A stretch of 64,000 bases of DNA from Sedimentisphaerales bacterium (lineage in GTDB: Bacteria > Planctomycetota > Phycisphaerae > Sedimentisphaerales > SG8-4): assembly GCA_016928975.1 (NCBI GenBank), contig JAFGJR010000147.1:62001-126000 (forward strand). Reading direction: 5' to 3'. Numbering within the stretch: position 1 is the stretch's first letter; each line of letters starts with the position of its first letter. Shown here piece by piece: positions 36,285 through 45,503 of this stretch. Position numbers and translations under genes: made by a program. The notes under the pieces were generated by a model, which was not told the DNA's origin, did no database searches, and saw only the letters and a list, made by a program, of their open reading frames with translations.

Positions 36285-37157
36285 TCATGGAGTGGCCGGT
36301 GACTGTGTGCCGGGCACATCGGGTGGAGGACTGGGTGTCTGGAGCGCCGGCGATTCTTGGACGGATCGCGGCTGGTCCACGGCGAACTTGGCGCGGACTC
36401 GCTCGAGCATCTGGGCCTTCCTCTCCACTCGCCAGACGAGCAGGGTGGATGGCGGACGCGTGTTGTCCTTGAAGGTGATGGTGATGCGTCCGAAGCCGAG
36501 GAGTCGCTCGAGGAAGTCACTCGTGTCCACCTTCGTGTTGTAGTCCTCGCGGCCGACCTGCTCGCCGGCCTCGGTCGGCCCGCGGTGAAAGTCGAGGCAG
36601 TTGGGAGTGATGGCCACGTAGTAGAACAATCCCCGCAGCCACGAGACGAAGATCGTGAGGATCCCGATGATCGCGATGAGGAGGTAGCCAGTCGCGCTAA
36701 TCGAGAACGCCAGGTGTTTGAACAGACCGAGGAAGGCGAGCACCAGGCCGAGCAGGTGCAGCCAGAGCAAAAGGAACCCGATGACCGCGCCAGCCAGCAG
36801 AAGCATCTTGACATTGATGTCGTACTCCTCGATCAGGAAGTTGAGGAAGAAGATGACGAACCACAAGCCGCCCACGAGCTTGGGATCAATCCCGGCGAAG
36901 ATTCGCCAGTCGGACTCCCTCAGGAACATCAAGAAGCACGCGATGAAGGCGGCCGCGATCGTCGGGACATAGAGAACCTTCGGCGTCCAACCGAAAATGA
37001 CGAGCCAGTCGTTGAGGTCCGGGTCGTCGCGGAGAATCCTCTCCGTGGCGATTCGTGTGCGCAGCGTCTTGCGCACGACGAACCAGATGCCGACGGCGCC
37101 AATGACGACTGCCAGCGCGATATACAGGGCGATCATCCCATTCGAAGTCCAATGCAT
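36285..37157 (-). CDS. hypothetical multi-pass membrane protein
   Basis: 290 residues; family not recognised. About five hydrophobic segments are visible: residues 8-28, 62-80, 95-110, 118-140 and 148-180. A soluble C-terminal region includes RGPTEAGEQVGREDYNT and a Pro-rich tail. The layout (membrane part followed by a domain with FLERLLGFGRITITF) is reminiscent of bacterial PH-domain membrane proteins, where a band of the type DFLERLLGFGxIxI is common; this is a weak suggestion only. TTGGAGG sits 7 bases before the ATG. The stop overlaps the ATG at 36288 of the transferase gene, implying a common transcript. Confidence 0.7.
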   Translation of the reverse strand: MHWTSNGMIALYIALAVVIGAVGIWFVVRKTLRTRIATERILRDDPDLNDWLVIFGWTPKVLYVPTIAAAFIACFLMFLRESDWRIFAGIDPKLVGGLWFVIFFLNFLIEEYDINVKMLLLAGAVIGFLLLWLHLLGLVLAFLGLFKHLAFSISATGYLLIAIIGILTIFVSWLRGLFYYVAITPNCLDFHRGPTEAGEQVGREDYNTKVDTSDFLERLLGFGRITITFKDNTRPPSTLLVWRVERKAQMLERVRAKFAVDQPRSVQESPALQTPSPPPDVPGTQSPATP

Positions 37158-37883
37158 AATCGTGCCTCCAAGTATGCAGAGACGGCCGGCTCACACGAGC
37201 CCACACGCCATTGTACAGCGCACGGCTGTGTGCAACCAGCCCCTCGCCAAAGAGCACCGAGAGGTGGCGTGCCATCTGGCGGTAGTGGGAAGCAAGACGT
37301 TTCGGGACGTCGTGCTTCGTGCCGGCCTTCAGACCGTGCCGATCGTATGAGCCAGTGCTGGCGGAATGGGTGTGGCTTGCGGATGTGGGTGCTGTGGCCA
37401 ACGGCGTTCTCTGCACTGATCGGGGCGTTTCGGGCTGCGGAACAGGGGGCATCCGGTGGGTTGACGCGGGGTGGCTGTGGAGGGGCCCGGCATCGTATTG
37501 CGGCGTTTTGTACAGGAACGCGAGGTGCGAATGCGGCGGAAGTGCGTGTCGTGGCGAGTGACGCTGCAAAAATATTTTTCGGGCGTCGGCGCATTCGTGT
37601 CGAGAGCGGGCAACGGCCTGCAGGGAAGCTACCAGTACTGATAACGAAGGGTCGTATGCGGCGAATCGGGAGGGGTCGGGCGTGGAGGCGGCAGTGGGCC
37701 AGTTGCTGGCGATGAGGGTGTGGAGATCGGTGGGTCCGGACACGCAGGAAAAGTGCAGAAGGAAGCGGGCGGGGGTCGATAATAAGGCCGAATTTGGGGA
37801 GGTGCTTGGGAGCCAATTCCGTGGCACGCAATCTGGGAACAGGGATGACAGCAGGATTCGACAAGGAACCAGGAGTAATGGGT
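37158..37883. other. non-coding interval upstream of the autotransporter
   Basis: A 726-base gap with only short or long chance frames lacking any recognisable protein pattern. It contains a small AT-rich patch (AAAAATATTTTT at about 37567-37578) that stands out from the GC-rich surroundings and could mark a regulatory region for the divergent genes. No promoter close to consensus was found. Confidence 0.5.
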
Positions 37884-40800
37884 ATGTCAACGCTACAGGG
37901 ATCAGTTCGCAACGTTCTGGGATTCATGGTGATTGTCGCGGTGGTGATGTTGGCTGCGGGGTCGGCATCAGGGTACATCACGGTGAGCGGCAGCACGACG
38001 CCGGTCTATGGCGCGATGGGACCGGACCCGTGGTTATTGACCAGCGACCTGACGGTGGGATCGGCGGCGGGCACGACGACGATGACTGTCGGCGCGGGCT
38101 CGAATGTCTTCGTCATCGACGCGATGTCGTTCATTGGGTCGCCGGACTTGACGGGGATTGTGGCGACATTGAATGTGCAGGATGACAACTCGGGCTTTCT
38201 GACGGCGGGATTGCGGGTGGGGCCGTATGCGGAGGGGTACCTCAACGTGACGAATGGTGGCGTCATGGTGTCGGGCGAGAGCTTGGTAGGCGGCAACCTG
38301 GAGAGGAACGAGCTGGACCAGGTGACCGGGTGGACCAGCGGCGAGGGGACGGCGAGCGTCTCCGGTGCGTCCTCGCGTTGGGACAGCAGTTGGTTGTTCG
38401 TGGGTGTCTCGGGCCATGGAGCATTGGACGTGAACGAAGGTGGCACTGTGAATGTCACCGGCCTGGAGGACAGTTCGCTGCTGGTGGGGGCGGCGGCAGA
38501 CGGAACGGGCGAGGTGAGCGTGGCTGGCGGTAGCACCCTGTCGGTGGACAAGGATCTCACCTTGGGTGTATGGGGAGAAGGAACGCTGAGCGTGAACGGC
38601 GCGAGCCAGGTGAGCTCGCTGAATGGCAGGCTCGGTGCGGAGGATACGTCGGACTGGGACGACGAGCCGTACCTGGAGTCCCTGGGTCACGCGACCGGCA
38701 CGGGCACGGCGACGATTTCGGGCGGCTCACAGTGGAATATCGGCGACACGCTGATTGTGGGCGGCTGGGGCACGGGCGATCTGTTGATCGACGGCAACGC
38801 GGAGGTGACCGTAGGCAAGAAAGCGTACATCGGGGGTATGCCGATCACGCTGGGGCCGGAGGAGACGTTCTCCCGTGATATGCTTCCCAGCGGGACGGGC
38901 ACCGCGACGGTGACCGGCGGTGGCACGCTGACGGTCGTCGGGGGTGACACACTGTTTGTGGGGTACTCCGGGACGGGGACGCTGGACGTCAACAACGGGG
39001 GCGACGTAGTGTCGCCATCGGTCATATTGGGAGGGGCGCCGGATTCCAGCGGCACGGTGACGGTCTCCGGCAGCGGCTCCACGCTGACGTCAACGTACGA
39101 GATCAATGTCGGCGCGTGGGGCGCGGGAGAGTTGACCGTGTCCGATGGCGGCAGTGTTTCCACGGAAGAGCTCCTGATCGGTGGGCTCGACGCGAGTGAC
39201 GTGAATGATCTGCCGGAGGAAGTGTTGGAGGATTTCGGCGAGGCGACCGGGCCGGGCATAGTGACTGTCACGGGGCCATTGTCATCTCTCGATGCCGCGG
39301 AAAGGATCTACGTGGGCAACTACGGCCAGGGAACGCTGGACGTGAATGATGGCGGGTCCGTCACCGCCGGGGAGATGGCGGTGGGCGTGGCGCCGGGCAG
39401 TCACGGGATTGTGAATATCTATGACCCGGGTTCGCACGTGGAGATCGATGAGGATGCCGGGGTGGAAGAGCCGGGGTACTATCCCGGCGTGATGATCGTC
39501 GGCGGCTACGGGCTGGGCGAAGTGACCGTGTCGGGCGAGGGGCAGCTCACCGTGGACGATGTGCTGTATGTGGGCGGCTATGCGCCTGAGGAGCTGGACT
39601 TCAATTCCGCGGAGGTCGGCTATGACCCGAACGGCACGGGCACCGTGACGATCACGGGCGCAGGCTCGACGCTGACGGGCGATGTGCTGTCCATCGGGTA
39701 CAGCGGCCAGGGGACCCTGCAGATTCTCAACGACGCAAATGTCACGAGCGGAGCCGCCCTCGTTGGAGTGACCGCCGACGGACGGGGCGACGTCCTCGTG
39801 GATAACGCGGACAACTCCTGGGTGAACACGGGATCGGTTGCGGTAGGCGTGTACGGCGTCGGCACGCTGACCGTCCAGAATGGCGGGCATGTCGATATCA
39901 ACGATATCTTGTTCATCGGCGGCTATGAGCCGAACGCGATCGAGGGTGACACCTTCGGCTACGCGTACGATCCTAATGGGACCGGCACGGTGACGGTGAC
40001 TGGCTCCGGGTCTCGCGTGCAGGCCTACGGCGTAGGCGTAGGTGTTGCCGGTGATGGCACCCTGGAGATCTTCAACGGCGGCCGGGTCGAGGGCCAGGTC
40101 GTCGGCGTCGGCATTGAGAGCGGTGGCACCGGCTCGGTGGTCGTGGACGGCACCGGCTCGACCCTGCAACTCAGCGGTGGGGACCCGCTGCCCGACGAAC
40201 TCACCACAGACGGCGAGGGCAGCGTGGTCATTTCCAACGGCGGCACCGTGAATCTCGGCGGCCTCAATGCCGTACTGGCCGTGGGCGGCGATACCATCGT
40301 CGGATCGGAAGGGCAAGGCACGATGATCGTGACCGCCGGCGATGTGGTCACTGAGGGGCTCTATATCGGCGGCTCCTATGCCGGCGACATCGTGGCCCTG
40401 AATGGAGGTGCGGCCCCCACCGGTGCAGTCACTATCACAGGCTCGAACTCGTCCCTGGAGGTCACCGGTGATTTCCCGATGATCGTAGGGTACTCGGGGA
40501 CCGGCGTGCTGGACGTGAATGCCGGCGGAGAGGTCACGACGGGCTCGATGGTGATTGGCGGCGGTCCAGATGTGACTGGCACGGTGACTGTCAACGCCGG
40601 CACCGTGTCGGCGGACCACGAGATCATCGCGGGCGCCTGGGGCTATGGCGAGATGTTCATCTTGAATGGCGGCGCCGTCACCACCGGTAGCCTGTCCATC
40701 GGTGGCTTCGACGACAGCAATGCGCCGTCGGATCTCCTGGAGCAGTTCGGCGACCCCAACGGCTCCGGCGCGGTGGCCATCGTCGGCACCGGCTCGTCGG

Positions 40801-43800
40801 TACAAGTCGTTGGCGAAGAGACTCTCTATGTGGGATACACCGGCAGCGGCACGCTGGATGTCAACGATGGCGGATACCTTGCCAGCGAAACCGCCGGCAT
40901 CGGCGTGGAGGCCGGCAGCACGGGTGCCGTTACGGTGACCGGCTACAGTGCCTGGGACTTCGATTTCAGCTCAAGGCCGATTCGCGTCGGCCCCGGGAGT
41001 CCATCGACCTGGGACAACTCCGGCTCCGCGTATGTGGGCGGCAACGGCAATGGTTCCCTGACCGTCGCGAACGGCGGCAGAGTCAACATCGGCGAGAACC
41101 TCTATATCGGCGGGTATGACCCTCGCGACTTCGACATAGTCCCCGGTCTCGTGGGGGACCTGCCGACCGGCACGGGCACGGTGAGAGTGACCGGCGACAG
41201 CTCGCTTCTGGATGTCACCGGCATGCCAACGATCTACGTCGGCTACTCCGGCGACGGCACACTGGACGTGAATGATGGTGCGCAGGTCAACACGGACACC
41301 CTGGTTGTTGGCGGCGGTCCGGGTGTGACCGGCACAGTGACTGTTCATGATGCCAATTCGACGATATCGGTGACCAACGGCACGGTCGTGGGGGCCTGGG
41401 GCATCGGTGATGTGAACGTCTCTGATAGCGGCACTCTGACGACAGGCGGGTTGTACATCGGCGGTTTCAATCCCGATGGGCCCGGCGTCGATCCGGCACT
41501 GCTCGCCGAACTCGGCGATCCCAATGGGACGGGCACCGTGACCATTACCGGGGCCGGTTCTTCGCTCCAGGTGACCGGGGAGGACACGCTGGTTGTCGGA
41601 GCGGGCGGCACGGGACACTTGATTGTTTCTAACGGCGCCGATGCGAACTCGATGGACACCTTCATCGGCGGCTACCTGACGTTTGACTACAACGACACGA
41701 CCGAGATGGACGATGTACAGTCTCACGCCGGCACTGGCGACGCGCTGGTGACCGGCGCGGGCTCGACCTCGCGAAACGACATCCTGGTCGTGGGCACTGG
41801 CGGAAGCGGCACTCTGGACGTCACCAGCGGCGGCCAGGTCGGCAACTACCTGGGCATCGTGGGCTTCGGCGCCGATGCGGCTGGCCGGGTCACGGTCAGC
41901 GGGCCGAACTCTGTCTGGGCCAACGCGGCCGGCGACACCAGCGAAGGCGACCCCTATAACGGCACACTGATCGTCGGTGGCTGGGGCAACGGCGACCTCA
42001 TGGTCTCCAACGGCGCCCAGGTGAGCGCCGTCACCGCCTACATCGGCGGCTTCGATCTGGCGGAGTTGGGCGACGATGGGACGCCGACCAACTGGGGCCC
42101 GGACGTCCCTGCCGGCGCCGGCACGGTCACAGTGACCGGAACGGGTTCCGCCCTGGCTGCCACAGGCGGCAATTCGCTCTACGTCGGCTACTCCGGTAAC
42201 GGGACCCTGAATGTTCTCAACGGTGGTTGGGTCGAGACCAACGCCGCCATCGTTGGCGCCCTGGCGGACAGCAACGGCCTGGTCGTTGTCGATGGCACTG
42301 GTTCGACCTTGTCGATCGCCGGGGCCGCCGCTGAACCCAATGCAGCCGCGCAAGGACAGGGCGAGGTCATCATCCGCAACGGCGGTCTGGTCCGGGTCAA
42401 GGACCCCAATGGCTTGCTGGTTGTCGGTGGCAGCGTCACAGTCGGGTCGGAGGGGCAGGGCACGATGACCGTGTCGAACAGTGCGGTTGTGAACTCGCAG
42501 CGCGGGGTGATCGGAGGTTACGATCCCGAATACGAGAACCTCGCGGACTACTTCGATCCGAACAACGTCCTGAAGACAGGCACCGGCACGGCGACTGTCA
42601 CCGGCGCAGGCTCTACCTGGCAGACGAACAATATAATGGTGGGCTTCTCGGGTGATGGCACGCTCTCCGTCGCCAGTGGCGGTCAAGTGCTTTCCGAATC
42701 CGCGTTCATCGGTGTGGTGCCGGACGTGAATGGTGTCGTCCAGGTCAATGGCGACGGTTCAATTTGGACGAACCAGAACGGCCTCGTCGTGGGCGGCTGG
42801 GGCAATGGTGTGCTGACCATTTTGGATGGCGCTGAGGTCTCTGCCGCTGACATATACATCGGCGGCATGCCTTATAGCGCATTGGGCGAAGGTGAAGGCA
42901 GCTACGATCCTGAGTCTCTCCCCACGGGCGCCGGCACGGTGACCGTCGATGGGCTGGGCTCTGTCTTGCAGGTCACTGTGCCCGACAGTCTCTACGTAGG
43001 CTACTACGGCACCGGTATCCTGGACGTCAATGATGGTGGGCGCGTCGAAAGCGACACCGCCGGAATCGCTGCCATGCCCGGAAGCACCGGCGCCGTCACG
43101 GTCGAGGGCGAAGCCATTGTTGAAGAGGGCGAATTCGGTGCTCTCCAGATCGACGGCGGCACGTCTTCCATGTGGGACAATAGCGGCTCACTATTTGTCG
43201 GGGGGTACGGCGACGGCTCCCTGATGATCCGCGACGCTGGCGTCGTGGATGTCATGGGCACCGTTTATGTCGGAGGCTTCGATCCCAGCCAGTTCGGCAT
43301 CGACACGGAGGCCGTCGGGTACGAACCCAATGGCACGGGGGCCGTGACGGTGTCCGACTCGATTCTGGGTGTCGGCGGTCCGCTGTACGTCGGCTATGGT
43401 GGAGAAGGCACGCTCACAATCGAGGCCGGCGCCCAGGTGACAACCACCAGTCCGGGCACGGCGTACATCGGCTACGGTGCCGACAGCACGGGCAGTGTCA
43501 CCGTTACGGGCGAAGGCTCTCGCTGGACCGAATCCGGACCGATCTATGTGGGACTCTACGGCACAGGCACCTTGCTGATTGCCGACGGCGCAGAGGTAGA
43601 CTCCTGGAAAGGCAAGATCGCCCGGCAGGAAGGCAGTGAAGGTACCGCGACGGTCACCGGTGCGGGCTCGCTGTGGGATATCGGCAACGACCTGTATGTC
43701 GGCGGCGGTTCCTCGTCCGCCGGCGGGACGGGAGTGCTGGCGGTGAATGACGGCGGGCTCGTCTGCGTCGGCGGGGAAGTCATCGTCTGGCCGACCGGCA

Positions 43801-45416
43801 CGGTCACCGGCGACGGCACCGTCACCATCTTGCAGCCAACGACGCTTCACAACTACGGCACAATCTCTCCGGGCGACGATGGCATCGGAACCCTGACGGT
43901 CAACGGCAACGTGGTCTTCGAGCCCAACTCGGTCTACTATGTCGAGATTGCAGGCAGCAACAGCGACCGGCTCGAGGTCAACGGCGACGTGACGCTCAAT
44001 GGCGGCACCGTCCAGGTCGCCTCCCGAGGGACCGTCATCGGCGAACAGCTCTACGAGATCATCGCCGCCGATGCGGTGACGGGTGAATTCAGTGGTCCGC
44101 CCGATACGGCGTTGCTGAGCTTCGCGGTCGATGCGAATCTGGGATATGACCCGAATTCGGTCTGGCTGCACATCTTCGCGACCAACTTCGACGATTCGAG
44201 CGTCGCTCGCACGTACAACCAGAGGCAGGTGGCGGGAGCCCTCCAGGAGATCGCCAACCAGGAACAAGACAACCCCATCACCACGGCTCTTCAGCAGGTG
44301 CCGGGGCAGAACGTGGACGACATTCGCCATGCCTACGACGAGCTGAGCGGTCAGACGCGACCGCCACTGGGCACACTGACGGCCGCCGGCACCTCGAAAT
44401 TCCTGAGCACAGTCGCCAGCCGTATGCAGACCCTGCAAACGGGCCTGGTCGGGACGTTCACCGATTCCGGCCTGCTGGCGATGGCCGGCCCGGATACCAC
44501 GATCGACGGCGGACGCACCTATGACACCGATCCGCAGGGACGGACGTTCACTGTCGGAAAAGGCTCCGCCGTTCTGGGTGACGTGCCCTGGGGCCTCTGG
44601 GGCCGGGGCTACGGCATCTATGGGGACCGCGAAACCAGCTTCGAGGTGCCGGGCTACACCTACAGCGTTGTGGGCGGAACCGCAGGTCTGGATTACCAGT
44701 TCACCGACACGCTCCTCGGTGGTCTCGTGGTTGGCATAGCCGATGGGCACGTGAACTTCGCCGAATCGCAGGACAACACCGAGTTCGACGCCCGGTACGT
44801 CGGGTTCTATGGCAGCGCGATGTGGGACAAGTGGTACCTGGATGGGGCCGGCACAATCGCCCGACTCGAGTATGACACGGAACGATTCGTGAGCCTGTTG
44901 GGTGAGCGGCTGTCCGGCAGCTTCAACGGCTACGAGCTGGCCGCCTATGCCGAAGTTGGGCAGAAGTGGCAGATGACCCCCGATCTCCTCTTGCAGCCCC
45001 TGATCTCCGTACAATACTCGTGGCTGACGCTCTCGGATTACACGGAGACCGGCGGGACCAGCGCCCTGTCATTCGACGAGCAGACGCATGAGTCGGTGAA
45101 GGGCTCGCTCGGCGCCCGGCTGACAAAGTCGCTGATCGAGACGGCGGGCGATTTCCAGGCCAGGGTCCAGTTACGCGGCCGGTGGGTCCATGAGTTTGGG
45201 GATGATCGTGCCAGCGTGGATACGTCGTTCGCCAGCAATCCGGCGACGGTGTTCAACGTTCGCGACGACAAGACCGATCGTGACAGTGCGGTCCTGGGCA
45301 TCGGCCTGCACAGCGATCTGAGCAAGCACACCCGGTTCTACGTGGACTACGATACGCGTCTCAACAGCGATGAGACGATCCACGTCGTCAGCGGCTCGCT
45401 CCAGTATCGCTGGTAA
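37884..45416 (+). CDS. giant autotransporter: T5SS/PEP-CTERM-type repeat passenger with C-terminal beta-barrel
   Basis: 2510 residues. Start at 37884 (AGGAG 8 bases upstream) gives MSTLQGSVRNVLGFMVIVAV, a signal peptide ending near GSASG. The passenger (about 35-2110) consists of about 30 units around VGxxGxGxLxVxxGGxV, each followed by GTGTVTVTGxGS, the repeat seen in type V secretion and PEP-CTERM-associated proteins; it should fold as a long beta-helix. The linker around residues 2110-2220 contains LQQVPGQNVDDIRHAYDELS. The last about 280 residues (from GLWGRGYGIYG) are an autotransporter barrel ending in YRW, the terminal aromatic needed for BAM insertion. Expected to be displayed on or released from an outer membrane. 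Confidence 0.93.
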   Translation: MSTLQGSVRNVLGFMVIVAVVMLAAGSASGYITVSGSTTPVYGAMGPDPWLLTSDLTVGSAAGTTTMTVGAGSNVFVIDAMSFIGSPDLTGIVATLNVQDDNSGFLTAGLRVGPYAEGYLNVTNGGVMVSGESLVGGNLERNELDQVTGWTSGEGTASVSGASSRWDSSWLFVGVSGHGALDVNEGGTVNVTGLEDSSLLVGAAADGTGEVSVAGGSTLSVDKDLTLGVWGEGTLSVNGASQVSSLNGRLGAEDTSDWDDEPYLESLGHATGTGTATISGGSQWNIGDTLIVGGWGTGDLLIDGNAEVTVGKKAYIGGMPITLGPEETFSRDMLPSGTGTATVTGGGTLTVVGGDTLFVGYSGTGTLDVNNGGDVVSPSVILGGAPDSSGTVTVSGSGSTLTSTYEINVGAWGAGELTVSDGGSVSTEELLIGGLDASDVNDLPEEVLEDFGEATGPGIVTVTGPLSSLDAAERIYVGNYGQGTLDVNDGGSVTAGEMAVGVAPGSHGIVNIYDPGSHVEIDEDAGVEEPGYYPGVMIVGGYGLGEVTVSGEGQLTVDDVLYVGGYAPEELDFNSAEVGYDPNGTGTVTITGAGSTLTGDVLSIGYSGQGTLQILNDANVTSGAALVGVTADGRGDVLVDNADNSWVNTGSVAVGVYGVGTLTVQNGGHVDINDILFIGGYEPNAIEGDTFGYAYDPNGTGTVTVTGSGSRVQAYGVGVGVAGDGTLEIFNGGRVEGQVVGVGIESGGTGSVVVDGTGSTLQLSGGDPLPDELTTDGEGSVVISNGGTVNLGGLNAVLAVGGDTIVGSEGQGTMIVTAGDVVTEGLYIGGSYAGDIVALNGGAAPTGAVTITGSNSSLEVTGDFPMIVGYSGTGVLDVNAGGEVTTGSMVIGGGPDVTGTVTVNAGTVSADHEIIAGAWGYGEMFILNGGAVTTGSLSIGGFDDSNAPSDLLEQFGDPNGSGAVAIVGTGSSVQVVGEETLYVGYTGSGTLDVNDGGYLASETAGIGVEAGSTGAVTVTGYSAWDFDFSSRPIRVGPGSPSTWDNSGSAYVGGNGNGSLTVANGGRVNIGENLYIGGYDPRDFDIVPGLVGDLPTGTGTVRVTGDSSLLDVTGMPTIYVGYSGDGTLDVNDGAQVNTDTLVVGGGPGVTGTVTVHDANSTISVTNGTVVGAWGIGDVNVSDSGTLTTGGLYIGGFNPDGPGVDPALLAELGDPNGTGTVTITGAGSSLQVTGEDTLVVGAGGTGHLIVSNGADANSMDTFIGGYLTFDYNDTTEMDDVQSHAGTGDALVTGAGSTSRNDILVVGTGGSGTLDVTSGGQVGNYLGIVGFGADAAGRVTVSGPNSVWANAAGDTSEGDPYNGTLIVGGWGNGDLMVSNGAQVSAVTAYIGGFDLAELGDDGTPTNWGPDVPAGAGTVTVTGTGSALAATGGNSLYVGYSGNGTLNVLNGGWVETNAAIVGALADSNGLVVVDGTGSTLSIAGAAAEPNAAAQGQGEVIIRNGGLVRVKDPNGLLVVGGSVTVGSEGQGTMTVSNSAVVNSQRGVIGGYDPEYENLADYFDPNNVLKTGTGTATVTGAGSTWQTNNIMVGFSGDGTLSVASGGQVLSESAFIGVVPDVNGVVQVNGDGSIWTNQNGLVVGGWGNGVLTILDGAEVSAADIYIGGMPYSALGEGEGSYDPESLPTGAGTVTVDGLGSVLQVTVPDSLYVGYYGTGILDVNDGGRVESDTAGIAAMPGSTGAVTVEGEAIVEEGEFGALQIDGGTSSMWDNSGSLFVGGYGDGSLMIRDAGVVDVMGTVYVGGFDPSQFGIDTEAVGYEPNGTGAVTVSDSILGVGGPLYVGYGGEGTLTIEAGAQVTTTSPGTAYIGYGADSTGSVTVTGEGSRWTESGPIYVGLYGTGTLLIADGAEVDSWKGKIARQEGSEGTATVTGAGSLWDIGNDLYVGGGSSSAGGTGVLAVNDGGLVCVGGEVIVWPTGTVTGDGTVTILQPTTLHNYGTISPGDDGIGTLTVNGNVVFEPNSVYYVEIAGSNSDRLEVNGDVTLNGGTVQVASRGTVIGEQLYEIIAADAVTGEFSGPPDTALLSFAVDANLGYDPNSVWLHIFATNFDDSSVARTYNQRQVAGALQEIANQEQDNPITTALQQVPGQNVDDIRHAYDELSGQTRPPLGTLTAAGTSKFLSTVASRMQTLQTGLVGTFTDSGLLAMAGPDTTIDGGRTYDTDPQGRTFTVGKGSAVLGDVPWGLWGRGYGIYGDRETSFEVPGYTYSVVGGTAGLDYQFTDTLLGGLVVGIADGHVNFAESQDNTEFDARYVGFYGSAMWDKWYLDGAGTIARLEYDTERFVSLLGERLSGSFNGYELAAYAEVGQKWQMTPDLLLQPLISVQYSWLTLSDYTETGGTSALSFDEQTHESVKGSLGARLTKSLIETAGDFQARVQLRGRWVHEFGDDRASVDTSFASNPATVFNVRDDKTDRDSAVLGIGLHSDLSKHTRFYVDYDTRLNSDETIHVVSGSLQYRW

Positions 45417-45454
45417 CAGAACATCCACGCCATTCGGATTTCCACAGCACACCT

Positions 45455-45480
45455 CCGGGGCCGGTCAGAAGCCGGCCCCC
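45455..45480. terminator. GC-rich hairpin between convergent genes
   Basis: GGGGCCGG (45457-45464) pairs perfectly with CCGGCCCC (45472-45479), loop TCAGAAG. It lies between the stops of the autotransporter and the convergent modular protein. There is only a weak T tract (TCATTTC), so it may act as a bidirectional terminator. Confidence 0.55.
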
Positions 45481-45503
45481 GGTCATTTCATGTTGCTGCC
45501 TTC

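Noticed and set aside
36357..37996. Long frames on both strands across the membrane-protein gene and the gap upstream of the autotransporter
   Set aside because: No recognisable protein pattern and no ribosome sites; the real membrane protein (36285-37157) shows clear helices with an SD.
39282..45014. Three long minus-strand frames (39282-40805, 40971-42686, 43191-45014) opposite the autotransporter
   Set aside because: They arise from the repetitive GC-rich codons of the passenger; their translations have no signal, domain or start signal.
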